From: Sphingomonas_Q fennica_A
GTDB taxonomy: Bacteria; Pseudomonadota; Alphaproteobacteria; Sphingomonadales; Sphingomonadaceae
Length of the DNA: 64,000 nt
Assembly: GCA_036946415.1 (NCBI GenBank)
Contig: JAQIJD010000004.1
Location: 62,001 to 126,000, forward strand
Reading direction: 5' to 3'
A model generated the notes under the pieces. It made no database searches. It worked only from the letters and a program-made list of their open reading frames with translations, and was not told where the DNA came from. Position 1 is the stretch's first letter. Every line of letters starts with the position of its first letter. The position numbers and the translations under genes were made by a program. Of the stretch, positions 55,353 to 63,738 are shown piece by piece.

Positions 55353-55390
55353 CCCGCGGCAGGGTGTAGCCGGGGGGTCGCCACGGCACA

Positions 55391-55419
55391 ATTGTCTTGG
55401 TGAGCAAATTATGCGTAAA
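55391..55419. promoter_or_regulatory. Regulon promoter/operator motif, site 3 (CocE-like operon and AtzG/amidase operon)
   Basis: A degenerate copy: TTGTCT at 55392-55397, then GTGAGCA-N4-ATG and CGTAAA. It shares 14 of 20 core positions with sites 1 and 2. On the minus strand TTTACG, 17 bases, GACAAT forms a second candidate promoter over the same DNA, facing the CocE-like gene at 55352. The region of 141 bases separates two divergent units. Confidence 0.65.
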
Positions 55420-55493
55420 AGCGCGACGAACGATCCGCGGGGTGGCTTGCCTCTGCGGCAAAGGCCGTTTTGCGGCGATCCGGCGGGGGTCTG

Positions 55494-55679
55494 ATGACGG
55501 AGGATGACACGGTCGCGGCCTATGCCGATGCGGCATCGGCGATGCTGGGCCTGCCGCTGCCGCCCGATTGCCGGCCGGGCGTGATCGCCAATCTGTCGCT
55601 GATCTTCGCGCAGACGGCGGCGCTGATGGCGCTTCCCCTCGATCCGATCGACGAACCGCTGCCGGTGTTCCGCGCATGA
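55494..55679 (+). CDS. AtzG/HpxX-like small amidase subunit
   Basis: A 61-residue acidic protein of the AtzG/DUF4089 type: VAAYADAASAMLGLPLPPDC, GVIANLSLIFAQTAALMALP and a short tail PLPVFRA. In the cyanuric acid pathway AtzG forms a complex with amidase AtzE (1-carboxybiuret hydrolase); HpxX does the same with HpxY. Its stop overlaps the amidase start by four bases (ATGA), so the two are translationally coupled. Start ATG at 55494 follows a GGCGGGGG run. Confidence 0.85.
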   Translation: MTEDDTVAAYADAASAMLGLPLPPDCRPGVIANLSLIFAQTAALMALPLDPIDEPLPVFRA

Positions 55680-57055
55680 TGCCGGACACGGCGCAGACGA
55701 TCGCCGCCGACGTCGCCGCCGGCCGCCGCACCGCCGCCACCGTGGTGCGCGCGGCACTCGACCGGATCGCGCGGGCGGACGGCACGATCAACGCCTGCAC
55801 CGCCGTCTTCGCGGACGAGGCGCTGGCCGCCGCCGCCGCGATCGACGTGGCGGTCGCCGCCGGCCGGCCGGTCGGGCCGCTGGCGGGCGTGCCGGTAGCG
55901 GTGAAGAATCTGTTCGACATGACGGGCGTGGTGACGCTGGCTGGCGCGGCGATGCGGCAGGGTGCCGCCCCCGCCACGGCCGACGCCACCGCCGTCGCCC
56001 GGCTGCGCGCGGCGGGCGCGATCCCGCTCTGCGCCACCAACATGGACGAATTCGCCTACGGCTTCACCACCGAGAATGCCGCCTTCGGCACCACCCGCAA
56101 CCCGCGCGATCCGGCGCGCGTGGCGGGCGGCTCCTCGGGCGGATCGGCGGCGGCGGTGGCGGCGGGGATGGCGCCGCTGGCGCTGGGGTCCGACACCAAC
56201 GGATCGATCCGCGTGCCAGCCTCCTTCTGCGGCATCTATGGCCTCAAACCCACGTTCGGCCGCCTGTCGCGCGCGGGTGCCTTTCCGTTCGTCGCCAGCC
56301 TCGATCATATCGGCCCGCTGGCGCTGACGGTCGGCGATCTCGCGCTCGCCTACGATGTGCTACAAGGCCCGGACGGGCGCGATCCCGCCTGCACTCGGCG
56401 CTCACCCGAACCGGTGGCGGCCGACCTCGGCGGGGGCGCGGCGGGCCTGCGCGTCGCGACGATGGGCGGCTGGTTCGCCGCCGATGCCGCGCCCGAGGCG
56501 CTGGCAGCGGTAGCGGCGGTGGCGGATGCGCTCGGCGGGCGCCGCACGGTCGACGTGCCCGATGCCGCGATCGCCCGCTACGCGGCCTTCGCGATCACCG
56601 CGGCCGAGGGCGGCGATCTCCATCGCCCGGCGCTGGCCGCCCGCCCCCACGCCTTCGATCCCGCCACGCGCGATCGGCTGATGGCGGGCGCGCTGCTGCC
56701 GGCCGCCCTCGTCCAGCAGGCGCAGCGCTTCCGCCGCCGCTTCACCGCGACGATGGCGGGGCTGTTCGAGGGGGCGGACGTGCTGCTCGCCCCCGCCACG
56801 CCCTGCACGGCGCTGCGCATCGGCCAGGAGACGCTGTCGATCGGCGGGCGGGACATGCCGGCGCGCGCGCATATCGGCATCTATACGCAACCGCTCAGCT
56901 TCGTCGGCCTGCCGGTACTGACGGTGCCCGTGGCGACCGGCACCGGCCTGCCGATCGGCGTCCAGCTGGTCGCGGCGCCGTGGAACGAGGCGGCGCTGTT
57001 CCGTGCGGCGGCCCATCTGGAAACGACGGGCGTGGCGGCGGCGGCGACCTTCTAG
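55676..57055 (+). CDS. AtzE/HpxY-like amidase (amidase-signature family)
   Basis: A 459-residue serine amidase. The Ser-cisSer-Lys triad is visible: Lys in PVAVKNLFDMTG, cis-Ser in GGSSGGSAAAVAAG and nucleophile Ser in GSDTNGSIRVPAS. It continues GIYGLKPTFGRLSRAG. With the AtzG-like partner and the HpxZ/AtzH-like gene at 40.3 kb, it resembles the AtzEGH/HpxXYZ set that hydrolyses carboxy-biuret or oxalurate-type amides. ATG 55679 is an alternative start. It ends just before a sphingomonad palindromic repeat. Confidence 0.9.
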   Translation: MMPDTAQTIAADVAAGRRTAATVVRAALDRIARADGTINACTAVFADEALAAAAAIDVAVAAGRPVGPLAGVPVAVKNLFDMTGVVTLAGAAMRQGAAPATADATAVARLRAAGAIPLCATNMDEFAYGFTTENAAFGTTRNPRDPARVAGGSSGGSAAAVAAGMAPLALGSDTNGSIRVPASFCGIYGLKPTFGRLSRAGAFPFVASLDHIGPLALTVGDLALAYDVLQGPDGRDPACTRRSPEPVAADLGGGAAGLRVATMGGWFAADAAPEALAAVAAVADALGGRRTVDVPDAAIARYAAFAITAAEGGDLHRPALAARPHAFDPATRDRLMAGALLPAALVQQAQRFRRRFTATMAGLFEGADVLLAPATPCTALRIGQETLSIGGRDMPARAHIGIYTQPLSFVGLPVLTVPVATGTGLPIGVQLVAAPWNEAALFRAAAHLETTGVAAAATF

Positions 57056-57059
57056 ACGG

Positions 57060-57136
57060 CCGTTCGGCCCGAGCGAAGTCGAGGGCCACGCGGGGCGGCT
57101 GTTGGGGATTGCCTCGACTTCGCTCGGCACGAACGG
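57060..57136. repeat. Sphingomonad-type intergenic palindromic repeat (second copy)
   Basis: Arms CCGTTCGGCCCGAGCGAAGTC (57060-57080) and GACTTCGCTCGGCACGAACGG (57116-57136) are near reverse complements and match the element at 1019-1089 with arms in the opposite order. It lies in the gap between the amidase gene and the convergent SnoaL-like gene and may terminate both. Confidence 0.75.
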
Positions 57137-57154
57137 ATGGGGTCGAACCGGCGC

Positions 57155-57697
57155 CTACCGCTTCGCCGGCCACGGCGTCAGGAACGCCGCCCCCTCGTCA
57201 TAGCCGAGCACGCCTTCGGCCTGGAGCCGGCGGACCCGGCCGTCGAGATATTCCTTGATGATCGCGATCCGACCGTCCTTCACCGTCGCGATCCACACGT
57301 CGTTGACGACCTGCCGCTCCCCTTTCTCGGTGGTGCGGAACTGGACTTCGGCGGCGATCCGCCCGGCCTTCTCGTCGATATAGAAGGCGTCCTTCGGGAA
57401 ATAGACGCTGCGATCGGTGGCGACCGCGCAGAAGGCGGCGAGGTCGGCCAGCGCCGCCTCGATCCCGCGCACGCGCCGCCCCGGATAGGAGAAGTCGACG
57501 TCCGGGGAGAGCGTCCGCCGCATCAGCCCGGCATCGCACCCCGCCCACACCCCCGCCAGATCGAGCACCAGCCGCTGGTAACGCCCGCGGACGCTACCGG
57601 CGCGCTCCATCGGCCCGTCGTAGACCACGCCCGGCGGCAGCGCGGCGGCGGGGGCGGCGGCAAGCATCGCCAGCAGGAACCCCAACCGCCGCATCAT
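57155..57697 (-). CDS. Exported SnoaL-like (NTF2-fold) protein
   Basis: A 180-residue protein with a signal peptide (RRLGFLLAMLAAAPAAA) and a SnoaL/NTF2-like domain: LVLDLAGVWAGCDAGLMRRTLSPDVDFSYPG, VYFPKDAFYIDEK and WIATVKDGRIAIIKEYLDG. Such folds bind small hydrophobic molecules or act as isomerases. It starts 15 bases after the TonB receptor stop on the same strand, so it is probably in the receptor's transcript. Its job is unknown. Confidence 0.75.
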   Translation of the reverse strand: MMRRLGFLLAMLAAAPAAALPPGVVYDGPMERAGSVRGRYQRLVLDLAGVWAGCDAGLMRRTLSPDVDFSYPGRRVRGIEAALADLAAFCAVATDRSVYFPKDAFYIDEKAGRIAAEVQFRTTEKGERQVVNDVWIATVKDGRIAIIKEYLDGRVRRLQAEGVLGYDEGAAFLTPWPAKR

Positions 57698-57711
57698 CGC
57701 TTGCCCTCCCC

Positions 57712-59910
57712 TCAGCGCTTTCCGAAATTATAGGAGACGCTGCCGCCGATCCAGCGCGGCCGCCCCCACACTTCCGTGCCGAAACCCAGGAAGGCGAGAT
57801 CGAAGGCGGCGGTGCGGTAATATTTGTCGGTCAGATTCTCGGCGAACACCGCCAGCGTCACCGTGTCGCTGGGGTCGGTCCAGGAGATGCGGGCGTTGTA
57901 GAGCGTATAGCCCGGCTCGCGCTGGCTGGGGCTGTTGAACGCGTCGAAGAATTGGCTGCTCTTGTAGGCGGCGTCGCCCTGCAACCCGATCGTGCCGCCC
58001 AGCGCGCGGAAGCGATAGGTGCCGGTCAGGTTCGCCGACCATTTCGGGGCGAGCGGCATCCGCGTGTCGCGGATCGGCCCGTTGTTGGCGAGGCCGGGCA
58101 GCTGCACGTCGAGCAGCTCGGCATCGAGATAGGTGAGCGATCCGCGGAAGCTCAGCCCCGCCATCGGCTGGGCGGCGAACTCCGCCTCCGCGCCGGTGAT
58201 CCGCGCATCGCGGTTGAAGGTGGTGGAGGAAAGCGTGACGCCATCGAACTGATAGGCCTGGCTGTCCTTGTAGTCATAATGGAAGACGGCGCCGCTGAGG
58301 CTGGAGCGCCCGTCCGCCGCGCTGAACTTCGCGCCCGCCTCGTAGCTGGTTAGCTTCTCCGGCCGCACCGAGATCGCCGCGCGCGGCAGCGAGGTGTAGC
58401 CGACGTTGAACGTCCCCGCCTTGAAGGCGCGCGCCACGCCCGCATAGAACAGGCGCCCCCGCGCCGGTTCGTAGCTGAGGCGTGCGTTGAAGCTGGTATT
58501 GTCGTCCTTGCGGCGGGCGAGATCGCCGACCGTGTTCACGTTGAACACCGGCCCGGTGTCGGTATTGTTGAGATCGTATTTTTTGCGCTCGTCGGTGTAG
58601 CGCAGGCCGCCCGTCGCGGTCAGCGTGTCGGTCAGCTCGTAATCGCCCTGGGCGAAGGCGGCATAGCTGTTGGTACGCAGATCGTAGAACACCGGCGGGC
58701 GCGGGCCGACCGCGGCGCTGGTTGTGCGGCGCTGCGATCCATCGATCTTGTAATAGAAGTAGAACAGGCCGGCGGTCCAGTTGAGCCGCCCCGTCTCCCC
58801 GGCGAGGCGCGTCTCCTGCGAGAATTGCTTGGCGCGCGGGTTGACCTGCGTGGCGCGCGCGCCGGGCGTGGAATCGCTGTCGAAGGCGGCATCCTTCTTG
58901 CCGGCCTCGTAGCCGCTGATCGAGGTCAGCGTGACGCCGCCGAAATCCCACGTCAGCTTGCCGATGCCGGTGAACTGGTCGGATTTCAGGAAGGTATCGA
59001 GGTTGGTGTTGGTCTCGCGCGGGGCGCTGTCGCCGAAACCGAAGGAATCGAGCAAGCCGGGGGTGCGCGTCGACAGGCCGGTCGCGGGATCCTGCCGGAC
59101 GACGACGTGGGTGAACATGTTGCCCGCGTCATTGTCGTTCCGGTAATATTGCGCGAACAGGTCGAGCGTCGCCGCCTCGCCCAGATCGATGGCGAGCTGG
59201 CCGCGCACCGCCGAGGCGTCGAGCGCATTGCCGTCCTCGCCGCCGGGGAAGCGGTTTTTGATATAGCCGTCATATTCGTGGTGGAAGACGCTGAGCCGCG
59301 CGCGGATGCCGGGCGCCAGCGCGCCGCCCACCGCCCCTTCCAGCTTGTAGCGGTTGCGTTCCGCCACCAGCGCGGAGGCATAGCCGCTCAGCTCCTCGGT
59401 CGGTGCGGCGGTGATGAAGTGGATCAGGCCGCCGGTGGCGTTGCGGCCGTAGAGCGTGCCCTGCGGCCCGCGCAGCACCTCGATCCGTTGCAGATCGAAC
59501 ATCTGCGAATCGAGGCCCATCAGATTGGCCTTGTAGAAATCGTTCACATAGACGGCCGACGGGCTTTCGTTGGTATCGGCGAAGTCGCGCATCGCCACGC
59601 CGCGCAGCGAGATGAACGGAAAGTCGCCGTCACCCGAATTCTGACCGATGGCGAGGCCGGGGACGAGCCGGGCGAGATCGAGCGTGCTGGCCGCCCCCGA
59701 ATCCGCCACCTGCGCGCCCGTCAGCACGCTGAGGCTGATCGGCACTTCGGCGGCACTCTGCTGGCGGCGCTGCGCGGTGACGACGATGTCGCCGCCGCCG
59801 TCCGCCGCCTCCGACGTGCCGATCGGCGCCTGCGCGGCGGCGAGGGCGGGTGCCGCGGTAAGCAGCAAAACGGCGGTGCTCCGGAAGAAACGGCGCTGGT
59901 CGGCAAACAT
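57712..59910 (-). CDS. TonB-dependent outer-membrane receptor of the regulon
   Basis: A 732-residue receptor starting MFADQRRFFRSTAVLLLTA (signal peptide) after a strong AAAGGGGG site. A TonB-box-like DIVVTAQRR is followed by a plug (SLSVLTGAQVADSGAAST, GVAMRDFADTNESPSAVYVND) and a barrel with the C-terminal aromatic SYNFGKR. The -10 of regulon site 4 lies about 120 bases upstream, which links it to the catabolic genes as the outer-membrane entry step. It resembles the ordinary sphingomonad OMR family of unknown ligands rather than siderophore receptors with an N-terminal signalling domain. Confidence 0.9.
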   Translation of the reverse strand: MFADQRRFFRSTAVLLLTAAPALAAAQAPIGTSEAADGGGDIVVTAQRRQQSAAEVPISLSVLTGAQVADSGAASTLDLARLVPGLAIGQNSGDGDFPFISLRGVAMRDFADTNESPSAVYVNDFYKANLMGLDSQMFDLQRIEVLRGPQGTLYGRNATGGLIHFITAAPTEELSGYASALVAERNRYKLEGAVGGALAPGIRARLSVFHHEYDGYIKNRFPGGEDGNALDASAVRGQLAIDLGEAATLDLFAQYYRNDNDAGNMFTHVVVRQDPATGLSTRTPGLLDSFGFGDSAPRETNTNLDTFLKSDQFTGIGKLTWDFGGVTLTSISGYEAGKKDAAFDSDSTPGARATQVNPRAKQFSQETRLAGETGRLNWTAGLFYFYYKIDGSQRRTTSAAVGPRPPVFYDLRTNSYAAFAQGDYELTDTLTATGGLRYTDERKKYDLNNTDTGPVFNVNTVGDLARRKDDNTSFNARLSYEPARGRLFYAGVARAFKAGTFNVGYTSLPRAAISVRPEKLTSYEAGAKFSAADGRSSLSGAVFHYDYKDSQAYQFDGVTLSSTTFNRDARITGAEAEFAAQPMAGLSFRGSLTYLDAELLDVQLPGLANNGPIRDTRMPLAPKWSANLTGTYRFRALGGTIGLQGDAAYKSSQFFDAFNSPSQREPGYTLYNARISWTDPSDTVTLAVFAENLTDKYYRTAAFDLAFLGFGTEVWGRPRWIGGSVSYNFGKR

Positions 59911-60030
59911 CGGATGTCCCCCTTTGGCAATGCACTGCCGCCGGTCCCCGCGCCGCCGCCTGCCCGCGCGATAGGCGCGGACGGCGATCTGTGGTGCGAT
60001 CCGCGGTCCCCGACCCGGCCTTGCCCATGA

Positions 60031-60058
60031 AGTATGCATGTGATGCTTACTTGTGTAA
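60031..60058 (-). promoter_or_regulatory. Regulon promoter/operator motif, site 4 (TonB receptor)
   Basis: On the minus strand: TTACAC, then GTAAGCATCACATGCATAC and an overlapping -10-like CATACT. The 19 bases GTAAGCAT-CAC-ATGCATAC form an almost perfect palindrome with mismatches only at two symmetric pairs. It shares GTAAGCA, ATG and ATA with sites 1 and 2 at the same spacing. Confidence 0.7.
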
Positions 60059-60115
60059 AGCGGGCAAATGGCAGGCGCCGCACTGCCTGTGCGTTGGGCG
60101 GAACGGCCGGCAGGC

Positions 60116-61486
60116 TCAGCAGGCGACGACGTTGACCGCGAGGCCGCCTTCGGACGTTTCCTTATATTTGGTCGCCATATCGTGGCCGGTCTGGCGCATC
60201 GTCTCGATCACCTGATCCAGCGTCACGCGATGTTCGCCATGGCCCATCATCGCCAGGCGCGAGGCGTTGACCGCCTTGGCCGCGCCGATCGCATTGCGCT
60301 CGATACAGGGGATCTGGACGAGGCCGCCGACCGGATCGCAGGTGAGGCCGAGATTATGCTCCATGCCGATCTCGGCGGCATGTTCGACCTGCCCGTCGCT
60401 GCCGCCGAGCGCCGCCGTCAGCCCCGCCGCCGCCATCGAGCAGGCGACGCCGACCTCGCCCTGACACCCCACCTCCGCGCCGGAGATGGAGGCGTTGCGG
60501 CGGTAGAGTGCGCCGATCGCGCCCGCCGCCAGCAGGAAGGTGCGCACCCCGTCCGCGGTGCCGCCGCAGGCGCGCTCATAATAGCGGATCACCGCCGGGA
60601 TGATCCCCGCCGCCCCGTTGGTCGGCGCGGTGACGACGCGGCCGCCGCCGGCATTCTCCTCGTTCACCGCCATCGCCCACAGGTTGATGAGGTCGAGCGT
60701 CTCGAGCGGATCGGGCGCGTTGCGCCGTCGCGCGGCGATGTCCTCCGCCAGTTGCCCCGCGCGGCGGCGGACCACCAGCCCGCCCGGCAGCGTCCCGCGC
60801 GCGGCAATGCCGGCATCGATGCAGGCCGACATCGCCTCCGCGATCCGGTCCAGTCCCGCGTCCACCGCGGCGGGGGCGCGCGCCGCCTCCTCGTTGGCGC
60901 GCATCGCCCCGGCGATGCCGAGGCCGCTCGCCGCCGCCACCGCCAGCAATTCGGCGCCCGAGGCGAAGGGATAGGGCAGCGCCACGCCATCGTCAGCCGG
61001 CGGCCGCCCCGCCTCCGCCTCGTCCAGCACGAAGCCGCCGCCGATCGAATAATAGGTGCGGGTCGAGAGCGGCGCGCCGGCCGCATCGATGGCGGTGAAG
61101 GTCAGCGCGTTGGAATGGAAGGGCAGCCGTTCGCGCTGGCGGAAGTGGAGGTCGGCGGCGGGATCGAACGCCACCTCCGGCCCGCCCGCGCCGCCCAGCG
61201 TCAAGCGCCGCCGGTCGATCGCGTCGGCGACGATCGCGGCGATGCGCGCGCCATCGGTGGCGTCGGGCCGCTCCCCCGCCAGCCCCGCGATCACCGCCAC
61301 GTCGGTCGCATGGCCGCGCCCGGTCAGCGCCAGCGATCCATAGAGATCGACCTCTACCCGCGCCGGCCGCACGCCCGCCTCCGCCAGCCGCGCCACGAAC
61401 CGCCCGGCCGCCACCATCGGCCCCACCGTGTGCGAGCTGGACGGGCCGACACCGATCTTGAACAGATCAAAGACGCTGACCGTCAT
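60116..61486 (-). CDS. sdaA: L-serine dehydratase (ammonia-lyase), iron-sulfur type
   Basis: Converts L-serine to pyruvate and ammonia using a [4Fe-4S] cluster. The 456-residue single-chain protein begins SVFDLFKIGVGPSSSHTVGPM, the serine-dehydratase beta segment, and carries PTNGAAGIIPAVI and cluster-region cysteines in GCQGEVGVACSMAAAG and LTCDPVGGLVQIPC. It matches the fused SdaA length. The gene ends about 60 bases from site 4, which faces away. It is probably an independent unit and not shown to be part of the regulon, though it could dispose of serine formed from one-carbon units. Confidence 0.93.
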   Translation of the reverse strand: MTVSVFDLFKIGVGPSSSHTVGPMVAAGRFVARLAEAGVRPARVEVDLYGSLALTGRGHATDVAVIAGLAGERPDATDGARIAAIVADAIDRRRLTLGGAGGPEVAFDPAADLHFRQRERLPFHSNALTFTAIDAAGAPLSTRTYYSIGGGFVLDEAEAGRPPADDGVALPYPFASGAELLAVAAASGLGIAGAMRANEEAARAPAAVDAGLDRIAEAMSACIDAGIAARGTLPGGLVVRRRAGQLAEDIAARRRNAPDPLETLDLINLWAMAVNEENAGGGRVVTAPTNGAAGIIPAVIRYYERACGGTADGVRTFLLAAGAIGALYRRNASISGAEVGCQGEVGVACSMAAAGLTAALGGSDGQVEHAAEIGMEHNLGLTCDPVGGLVQIPCIERNAIGAAKAVNASRLAMMGHGEHRVTLDQVIETMRQTGHDMATKYKETSEGGLAVNVVAC

Positions 61487-61552
61487 CGGCGGGGCGGCGA
61501 GAGGCGGGTCATGCGCCAGATATGGCGCTTCGGCGGGCCGCCCGCCAGAGCG

Positions 61553-63016
61553 TCAGGCCGGTCGCCGCCGCCGCGCGTAGAGCGCGATCGCCGCCGCGCT
61601 CGCCAGCAGCGCCGCATCCAGCGCGCGGCCGGCGGTATCGACGCCGGGCAGCAGCGCATGGCCGATCGCCGTCACCGCCAGCATCGCCGCCATCACCGCC
61701 GCGAGCCGCGCGGTGCGCATCATCCCCGGCAGCGCCACCGCCAGCGCGACGCCCGCCGCCATCGCCGCCCAGAACAGGGTCGGCAGCGGCAGCGCATCGC
61801 CGCTCGCGGCGCGCGCCCACAGCAGGCCGACCAGCACGATCGGCGTGCCCCACACCGCCCAAGCCCAGGCGGCGGCGAGACGCGGCGAAGGATGGCCGCG
61901 CCGGCGGCGCTTCTCCAGCCAGATCGAGGTGCCGGTGGCGATCACCACGCACAGCGCCGCCCCCATCGCCAGATAGGCGAGGCGCACCGCCAGCCCGGCA
62001 TAATTGCCGAAGTGGAGGCGATAGACCGACGCCGTCACCTGCTGGCCGATCGCCCCGTCGGCGAGGCCGAGCTTGCCCGTCTGCCGCCCGGCCGCATCGA
62101 AGAAATAGCTCTCGCCGTAGATCAGCCGCCGTGGATGTTCGGCGAGGATCTGGACGTGCTGGCCGCGCGTGCCGGGATCGTGGAGGATCACATAGGTCGG
62201 CACCGCCTGCGGCTGGCTGCGGCCGAGCGTCGCCAGCGCCGCCGCCACGTCCGGCAGGGGCGCGGGTGCCGGGTTCGGGGTCGGCTCGCCGCCGAAGATC
62301 GGCGCATAGACCTTCATCGTATCCCCGCCGAAATGGCCCTGCGCGATCGTCGTCGCCCCGACCATCCCCAGGCCGACGAACGCGCCGGTCAGCCCCACCG
62401 CCAGTGCGAACGGCAGCGTCCATACCCCGAGCCGGTTGTGGAGATCGACGCGGCCGATCTGCGCATCGCCGCGCAGCCGCAGGCGAAAGGCATCGCGCAG
62501 GATGCGCGGGTGGGCGAGCACGCCCGTCACCGTCAGCGCCGCCAGCATCGCCCCGAACGCGCCGACCGCGATCATCCCCGCCGTCATCGGCATGTGGAGA
62601 TATTCGTGCAGGCCCGTCACCAGTTCGGTCCAGCCGTTGGCCTCGTCCGCCACGATCCGACCGGCGGCGTCGACATAGGCCCCGCCATGATCGGAGGTGA
62701 CGATCGCGCGCGGCAGTTCGTCGGTCGGCAGGGCGACATAGAGATGGGTGGTGGCCGGCTTGCCGGCATCGCGCGCGACGATGGCGGCGAGCGCCGCCTG
62801 CACCGCCGTCGGCGACAAAGCGGTTACGGTCGGCACGGCCGGCTGCTCCCACGCCTGCCACCGTTCGTGGATCACCGCCAGCGTGCCGGTGAGCGTGATG
62901 AGATAGAGGATCGCGCTCGCCAGCAGGCCGAGCGCGGCATGCCCCGCCAGCGCCCGCTGGACGAACGTGCGCGGCGGCGCCGCCACCGCGACGGGATGGC
63001 GCGACATGTCGTTCAT
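61553..63016 (-). CDS. PepSY-associated membrane protein (iron-uptake reductase type)
   Basis: A 487-residue inner-membrane protein with an N-terminal helix (HAALGLLASAILYLITLTGTL), two periplasmic PepSY-like segments and several further helices including LAYLAMGAALCVVIATGTSIW. Family members sit with TonB siderophore receptors and are thought to reduce ferric complexes or help iron uptake. Its ATG at 63016 overlaps the stop of the next gene upstream, so the two are coupled. Confidence 0.82.
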   Translation of the reverse strand: MNDMSRHPVAVAAPPRTFVQRALAGHAALGLLASAILYLITLTGTLAVIHERWQAWEQPAVPTVTALSPTAVQAALAAIVARDAGKPATTHLYVALPTDELPRAIVTSDHGGAYVDAAGRIVADEANGWTELVTGLHEYLHMPMTAGMIAVGAFGAMLAALTVTGVLAHPRILRDAFRLRLRGDAQIGRVDLHNRLGVWTLPFALAVGLTGAFVGLGMVGATTIAQGHFGGDTMKVYAPIFGGEPTPNPAPAPLPDVAAALATLGRSQPQAVPTYVILHDPGTRGQHVQILAEHPRRLIYGESYFFDAAGRQTGKLGLADGAIGQQVTASVYRLHFGNYAGLAVRLAYLAMGAALCVVIATGTSIWLEKRRRRGHPSPRLAAAWAWAVWGTPIVLVGLLWARAASGDALPLPTLFWAAMAAGVALAVALPGMMRTARLAAVMAAMLAVTAIGHALLPGVDTAGRALDAALLASAAAIALYARRRRPA

Positions 63017-63561
63017 GCGAGGCCCCACAGCAGCAGGCCGGTCGCGGCGGCCAGCGCCGGCGCCGTCCACATCCGCCGCACGCTCTCGCGCGTCAGCTGC
63101 GCGGTCACGATCAGCGCCCAGGCGATCGGCTGGAGCATCATCGCCAGCACGATCGCATCCGCCGGCACCCAGCCGGCGCGCAGCGCCGCGCCATGCGCGC
63201 CATAGGCGAGGCCCTGCGCCGCCAGGAAGGCGACCGGCACCGTCGCCACGAACACCAGCACCCGCCGCCCCATGCCCGGCCAGACCGGCGGACGAGCGAG
63301 CCGCGGTGGATCGCGCCTTGTGCCGGCGATGCGCGCCGGGGCCGGGGCGGCCACGCCGGCAAAAGCGACCAGCGCCAGCGCCGCGACGCTCGCCGCCGCG
63401 GCGCCGACCGATATCCCCCACGCCCCGCTGTCGCGTGCGAGCAGCGGCATCGCCACGCCGACCAGCATCCATCCGCCGACCGCGATCGCGCGCCGCCGCG
63501 CCCAGCCGTAGCGGACGAAGCCGATGCCGACCGCGGCGATAAGGATGCCCCCGGCCAGCAT
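63013..63561 (-). CDS. Small membrane protein of the PepSY/iron-uptake operon
   Basis: A membrane protein of about 182 residues with four to five helices: GILIAAVGIGF, AIAVGGWMLVGVAMPL, VLVFVATVPVAFLAAQGLAYG and IVLAMMLQPIAWALIVTA. Similar small proteins (DUF3649-like) precede PepSY genes in iron-uptake operons. The start is uncertain: ATG 63561 gives a normal N terminus, while a TTG at 63660 would add 33 residues. No clear Shine-Dalgarno was found for either. Its stop overlaps the PepSY start (ATGA). Confidence 0.65.
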   Translation of the reverse strand: MLAGGILIAAVGIGFVRYGWARRRAIAVGGWMLVGVAMPLLARDSGAWGISVGAAAASVAALALVAFAGVAAPAPARIAGTRRDPPRLARPPVWPGMGRRVLVFVATVPVAFLAAQGLAYGAHGAALRAGWVPADAIVLAMMLQPIAWALIVTAQLTRESVRRMWTAPALAAATGLLLWGLA

Positions 63562-63738
63562 CACACGCCGCGCGCCGCCGTGTCTTTCTCGCCTGCCACC
63601 CGTCGCTCCATCATCGGCATCTTCGCCCGACGACCTATCGCAGTTGAGACCGCCTCGCAATAGCGATCACATAGCGATTGCCAGCGCCTGATCCATGTTT
63701 AGGATCGTCGCACAGACAGTTGCGGGGGAGAGGCAGAT

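Noticed and set aside
40657..57055. Cyanuric acid (atz) degradation pathway
   Set aside because: AtzG-, AtzE- and AtzH-like genes and a biuret-hydrolase-like enzyme are present, but no ring-opening AtzD or allophanate hydrolase AtzF is in the window, and the associated Rieske, FolD and deaminase genes point elsewhere.
60116..61486. Including L-serine dehydratase in the regulon
   Set aside because: Site 4 faces away from it and lies downstream of its stop codon, and no copy of the motif is seen upstream of its start.
60068..63205. Plus-strand open frame of 1,045 residues opposite sdaA and the PepSY gene
   Set aside because: It overlaps two real genes in antisense, is His/Arg/Ala rich, and has no ribosome-binding site or domain.
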